In this document: positions 61,851 through 64,000 of the stretch, piece after piece
Position numbering within the stretch: position 1 is the stretch's first letter
Layout of the letters: each line of letters starts with the position of its first letter
DNA from: CAVTWH01 sp963850915
GTDB lineage: Bacteria; Actinomycetota; Actinomycetes; Mycobacteriales; Micromonosporaceae
Assembly (NCBI GenBank): GCA_963850915.1
Contig: CAWKND010000005.1
Span: forward strand, 620,001 to 684,000
Reading direction: 5' to 3'
Length of the DNA stretch: 64,000 nucleotides
The notes under the pieces: generated by a model
Database searches by the model: none
What the model saw: the letters and a program-made list of their open reading frames with translations, nothing else
What the model was told of the DNA's origin: nothing
Translations under genes and position numbers: made by a program

Positions 61851-62831
61851 TCAGCGCGGCTTCTCCTCCGTCGAGGGCATGTGCACGTTGCTGGTGTGGG
61901 TGTCGCAGACGCCGGCAACGTCGAAGAAGGCGTCGGTGCGCCGCTGCACCGCGGTGGCCGAGCCGATGCTGGCGATCAGCAGCAGTACCAGTCCGAGCGT
62001 TACCCCGAGACGGGGCCGCGGCGGCGGGGCGAGCAGTGCGCCCACCCGACGCGGGATCTCCCCGCCGAGCACCCCGACGCGTACCGAGCCTCCGCTCCGG
62101 CCGGCGGCGCTGACGTGCAGCGCCGCTCGGGCCAGCGCCCGGGCAGCCAGCCGGCGGTCGCCGACGGCGGTGGCCGCCGACTCGTCGGCCCACCGTTCGG
62201 CCGAGTGCGCCGCGGCCCGGGCGACGCCACGCAGGGCCGGGTTGGCCGCCGCGCACAGTTCGACCGCGAGCACCCACCACGGGTGCCGATGGCGCAGGTG
62301 TGCGGCCTCGTGGGCGAAGAGCACGCGCTGCTCGTCCGCGCTGAGCGCGTGCAGCAGCCCGCTGGTGACCACGATCCGGCCGCCGGCCGCAGGCGTGGCG
62401 AACGCCTCCGGGTGGTCGCTGTCCAGCACGATCACGTTGGCCTGGGCGCCGAGGTCATCGGCCGGCTGCAGGCCGCGGCAGTCCCGGTGCAGCCGCAGCA
62501 GCGCGCGGCAGCGCTGCAGGGCGTGGCGCAGACCGAGAACCAGCGGGGGTACCAGCAGCAGGGCGCAGCCGATCGCCAGCCACATCGGTACCGGCTGGCT
62601 GGTACGCATCTCCGCGCGCGACCACTCGCCGAGCGCCGCGACCGGCGGCAGTTGGGCCACCGCGGTGGCGGCCACCAGGCTCAGTACCACCGCGGCAACC
62701 GCTGTGCTTGCCACGGCGCCGATCACCAGCAGGTAGGTGGCGGTACGCGGGGGCAGCGTGCGGGTCAGTCGCGGGGCACACCAGGCGAACGCCGCCGCCA
62801 GTGCCGCGCTGAGCGCGAGGATGAGGATCAT
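61851..62831 (-). CDS. M56-family membrane metalloprotease (BlaR1/MecR1-like catalytic domain)
   Basis: 326 residues. Three to four N-terminal helices, then a cytosolic zinc motif VLFAHEAAHLRHRHP (HExxH) and a C-terminal helix. No penicillin-binding sensor domain follows, unlike BlaR1. Coupled (ATGA) to the BlaI gene, it likely relays a signal that inactivates BlaI. Confidence 0.93.
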   Translation of the reverse strand: MILILALSAALAAAFAWCAPRLTRTLPPRTATYLLVIGAVASTAVAAVVLSLVAATAVAQLPPVAALGEWSRAEMRTSQPVPMWLAIGCALLLVPPLVLGLRHALQRCRALLRLHRDCRGLQPADDLGAQANVIVLDSDHPEAFATPAAGGRIVVTSGLLHALSADEQRVLFAHEAAHLRHRHPWWVLAVELCAAANPALRGVARAAAHSAERWADESAATAVGDRRLAARALARAALHVSAAGRSGGSVRVGVLGGEIPRRVGALLAPPPRPRLGVTLGLVLLLIASIGSATAVQRRTDAFFDVAGVCDTHTSNVHMPSTEEKPR

Positions 62832-63217
62832 CGGCTGTCCTCGTGGCGGGGGTTCTCCAGCAGGCCGGCCAGGAGCGCTTCGTCGGCGGGGGAGAGGGTC
62901 CTGACGAAGCGGGTCAGTACAGCTGCCCGGTTGTCCCCGGAGTCCAGCAACCGGCGCATCTGGTGCGCGGTGACCTCGGCACCGTCGGGTATCGCGCGGT
63001 AGGCGAAGGCCCGTCCGCTGCGTGCCCGGGTGACCAGGCCCTTCTCGGTGAGCCGGCCGAGCACGGTCATCACGGTGGTGTACGCAAGCTCGTCACCGAG
63101 CGCGGTGCGTACCTGCGCCGGGGTCATCGGCTCGCGGGACCCGGTGAGGATCGCGATGATCTCCTGCTCCAGAGTCCCGTGGGCGCGCCGCCGGTCCTCC
63201 GTATGCCCTTTCGTCAT
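62828..63217 (-). CDS. BlaI/MecI/CopY-family repressor
   Basis: 129 residues. Winged helix LEQEIIAILTGSREPMTPAQV with AYTTVMTVLGRLTEKGLVTR, and a C-terminal dimerisation helix. The divergent promoter region carries TAGTAG inverted repeats that fit a BlaI operator, so it probably represses its own operon and perhaps the divergent glycosyltransferase. Confidence 0.94.
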   Translation of the reverse strand: MTKGHTEDRRRAHGTLEQEIIAILTGSREPMTPAQVRTALGDELAYTTVMTVLGRLTEKGLVTRARSGRAFAYRAIPDGAEVTAHQMRRLLDSGDNRAAVLTRFVRTLSPADEALLAGLLENPRHEDSR

Positions 63218-63347
63218 CTAGCCCCTCCGGACATCTAGCCCCTTCCCGCCATCAGCCATCACTCAGCCATCGCTGCGCCACTGCCGGGCCATCCCGCCAT
63301 TACCGAGCCAGCGGAGCATGACGCCGACGTGTTAGTCCGCCGTCCTG

Positions 63348-63382
63348 CTACTACCAAATGTGTAGTAGTAGTGCTACTACTA
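63348..63382. promoter_or_regulatory. TAGTAG inverted repeats, likely BlaI operators
   Basis: TAGTAGTAGTGCTACTACTA (63363-63382) is a perfect inverted repeat with a two-base centre; CTACTAC-7-GTAGTAG (63348-63368) overlaps it on the left, and another half-site TAGTAG lies near 63391. The BlaI gene starts at 63217 and the divergent gene at 63441. Confidence 0.85.
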
Positions 63383-63440
63383 GAACCGTAGTAGGGGCTT
63401 AGCGGCTACAACGGTATCGCCGTACAGGGTGGATGGCTAT

Positions 63441-64000
63441 ATGGCTGGGAACGTCACGATCATCTCGGGCAGCGTGGGGGCCGGCCACGACGGCGTCGCC
63501 GATGAACTGCGCCGCCGCCTGGAGCAGCGCGGCGTCACCGTCAGCCAGTACGACTTCATCGATCTACTCGGCCGTCTCGGGCCGGTCCTGCGCCGTGCCT
63601 ACGCGACCGGACTGTCCCGCGCGCCGGGAACCTGGGACCGGTTCCTGCGCTCCCTCGAGCGCCACGACCGGTTCGCCGACGGCACCGCCCGACTGGCCCA
63701 CCGGCTCGCGGCCGGCCGCACCCGAGCCGCCCTCACCCCGCCCGCCGACCTGGTCGTCTCGGTGTACCCGGTGGCCAGCCAGGTACTCGGCCGGCTGCGC
63801 GAGCGGGGCGAACTGGCCGCTCCCGTGGTCACCTTCCTCACCGACATGTCGGTACACCGGCTCTGGGTGTCCCGAGGGGTGGACATGCACCTGGCCCTGC
63901 ACGAGGTACCCGCCAGGCAGGCGCTCGCGGCCGGCGCCCCGGTGGTCCAGGTGGCCGGCGCGGTGGTACGCCCCGGCTTCCGCCCCGGCATGGACGCGAC
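63441..64000 (+). CDS. MGDG-synthase-like glycosyltransferase (3' end outside window)
   Basis: The open frame from the ATG at 63441 runs to the window edge, 186 codons. It has the N-terminal donor-fold start VTIISGSVGAGHDGVADELRRRL and FTDMSVHRLWVSRGVDMHLALHE, as in monogalactosyldiacylglycerol synthase and processive diacylglycerol glucosyltransferases. It would transfer a sugar to a lipid. The C-terminal UDP-sugar domain is not in view. Divergent from BlaI, so perhaps under its control. Confidence 0.85.
   Translation, partial: MAGNVTIISGSVGAGHDGVADELRRRLEQRGVTVSQYDFIDLLGRLGPVLRRAYATGLSRAPGTWDRFLRSLERHDRFADGTARLAHRLAAGRTRAALTPPADLVVSVYPVASQVLGRLRERGELAAPVVTFLTDMSVHRLWVSRGVDMHLALHEVPARQALAAGAPVVQVAGAVVRPGFRPGMDA

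Noticed and set aside
1..64000. tRNA, rRNA and insertion-sequence genes
   Set aside because: I scanned for CCA-ended cloverleaf-like stretches, rRNA core sequences and transposase motifs and saw none that I could support.

Overview
The window is about 72% G+C, uses GTG/TTG starts and ATGA/GTGA stop-start overlaps freely, and is dense in secreted carbohydrate-active proteins, two-component systems and SigE-type regulation. This points to a filamentous Actinomycetota, possibly Micromonosporaceae-like; the genus cannot be fixed from sequence alone. I see no rRNA, tRNA, CRISPR array, insertion sequence or integrase. GTAC, often inside GGTACC, is strongly over-represented throughout and dictates synonymous codon choice.

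Region 1 (1-5104, minus strand) is a compact operon for a ribosomally made, modified peptide. It holds an 81-residue precursor with a six-cysteine C-terminal core, an MvdC/MvdD-like ATP-grasp enzyme, a Clp-fold serine protease of the SDH type, a MauE-like membrane redox protein, a TlpA-like thioredoxin (CGSC), a SAM methyltransferase and an ABC exporter cut by the window edge. An AraC regulator lies upstream. Region 2 (6-20.2 kb) is mostly housekeeping and envelope functions: L,D-transpeptidase, MOSC protein, YciI protein, an OmpR-type two-component pair, a lysozyme-fold-like lipoprotein, GrpB, a 1374-residue lectin plus DUF11-repeat surface protein, and a GNAT acetyltransferase.

Region 3 (20.67-28.65 kb, plus strand) is the most striking. 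Eight tightly coupled genes encode a DegT/StrS aminotransferase, MFS exporter, sulfotransferase, short-chain dehydrogenase, methyltransferase, an HK97-fold capsid-like shell protein, a DadA-like FAD amine oxidase and an Asp/Glu-type racemase. No other phage gene is present, so the capsid-like protein is best read as an encapsulin built into a biosynthetic operon (the family 3 or natural-product encapsulin idea). From 21.53 to 24.96 kb this operon carries about twenty apparent frameshifts, probably sequence or assembly errors because protein-level conservation is intact on both sides of each.

Region 4 (28.6-38.3 kb) has a polysaccharide deacetylase, a small helical-protein/membrane-protein pair, a NarL/DesK-type two-component system divergent from an ABC/FtsX exporter, and a SigE sigma factor with its membrane partner. 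Region 5 (38.3-52.2 kb) is secreted sugar chemistry: an FN3/discoidin adhesin, an animal-type haem peroxidase with two discoidin domains, a MerR-controlled aldo-keto reductase, GH51 arabinofuranosidase divergent from a polyol dehydrogenase around a LacI-type operator, a LacI regulator, and a multidomain GH16 glucanase with its own LacI-type palindrome. Region 6 (52.4-64 kb) has a RecQ helicase with a phosphoribosyltransferase-like tail, CheB/CheR-PAS/STAS-kinase signalling proteins, an ABC-2 transporter, an FTR1-like membrane protein, a BlaI/M56-peptidase pair with an inverted-repeat operator, and the start of an MGDG-synthase-like glycosyltransferase.

Several genes outside region 3 also carry isolated frameshifts (29.9, 31.4, 34.2-34.4, 39.0, 39.6, 42.0-42.5, 50.0 and 51.4 kb). 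These are given as pseudogene entries because the frame is broken as supplied, but the proteins may be functional in the organism.
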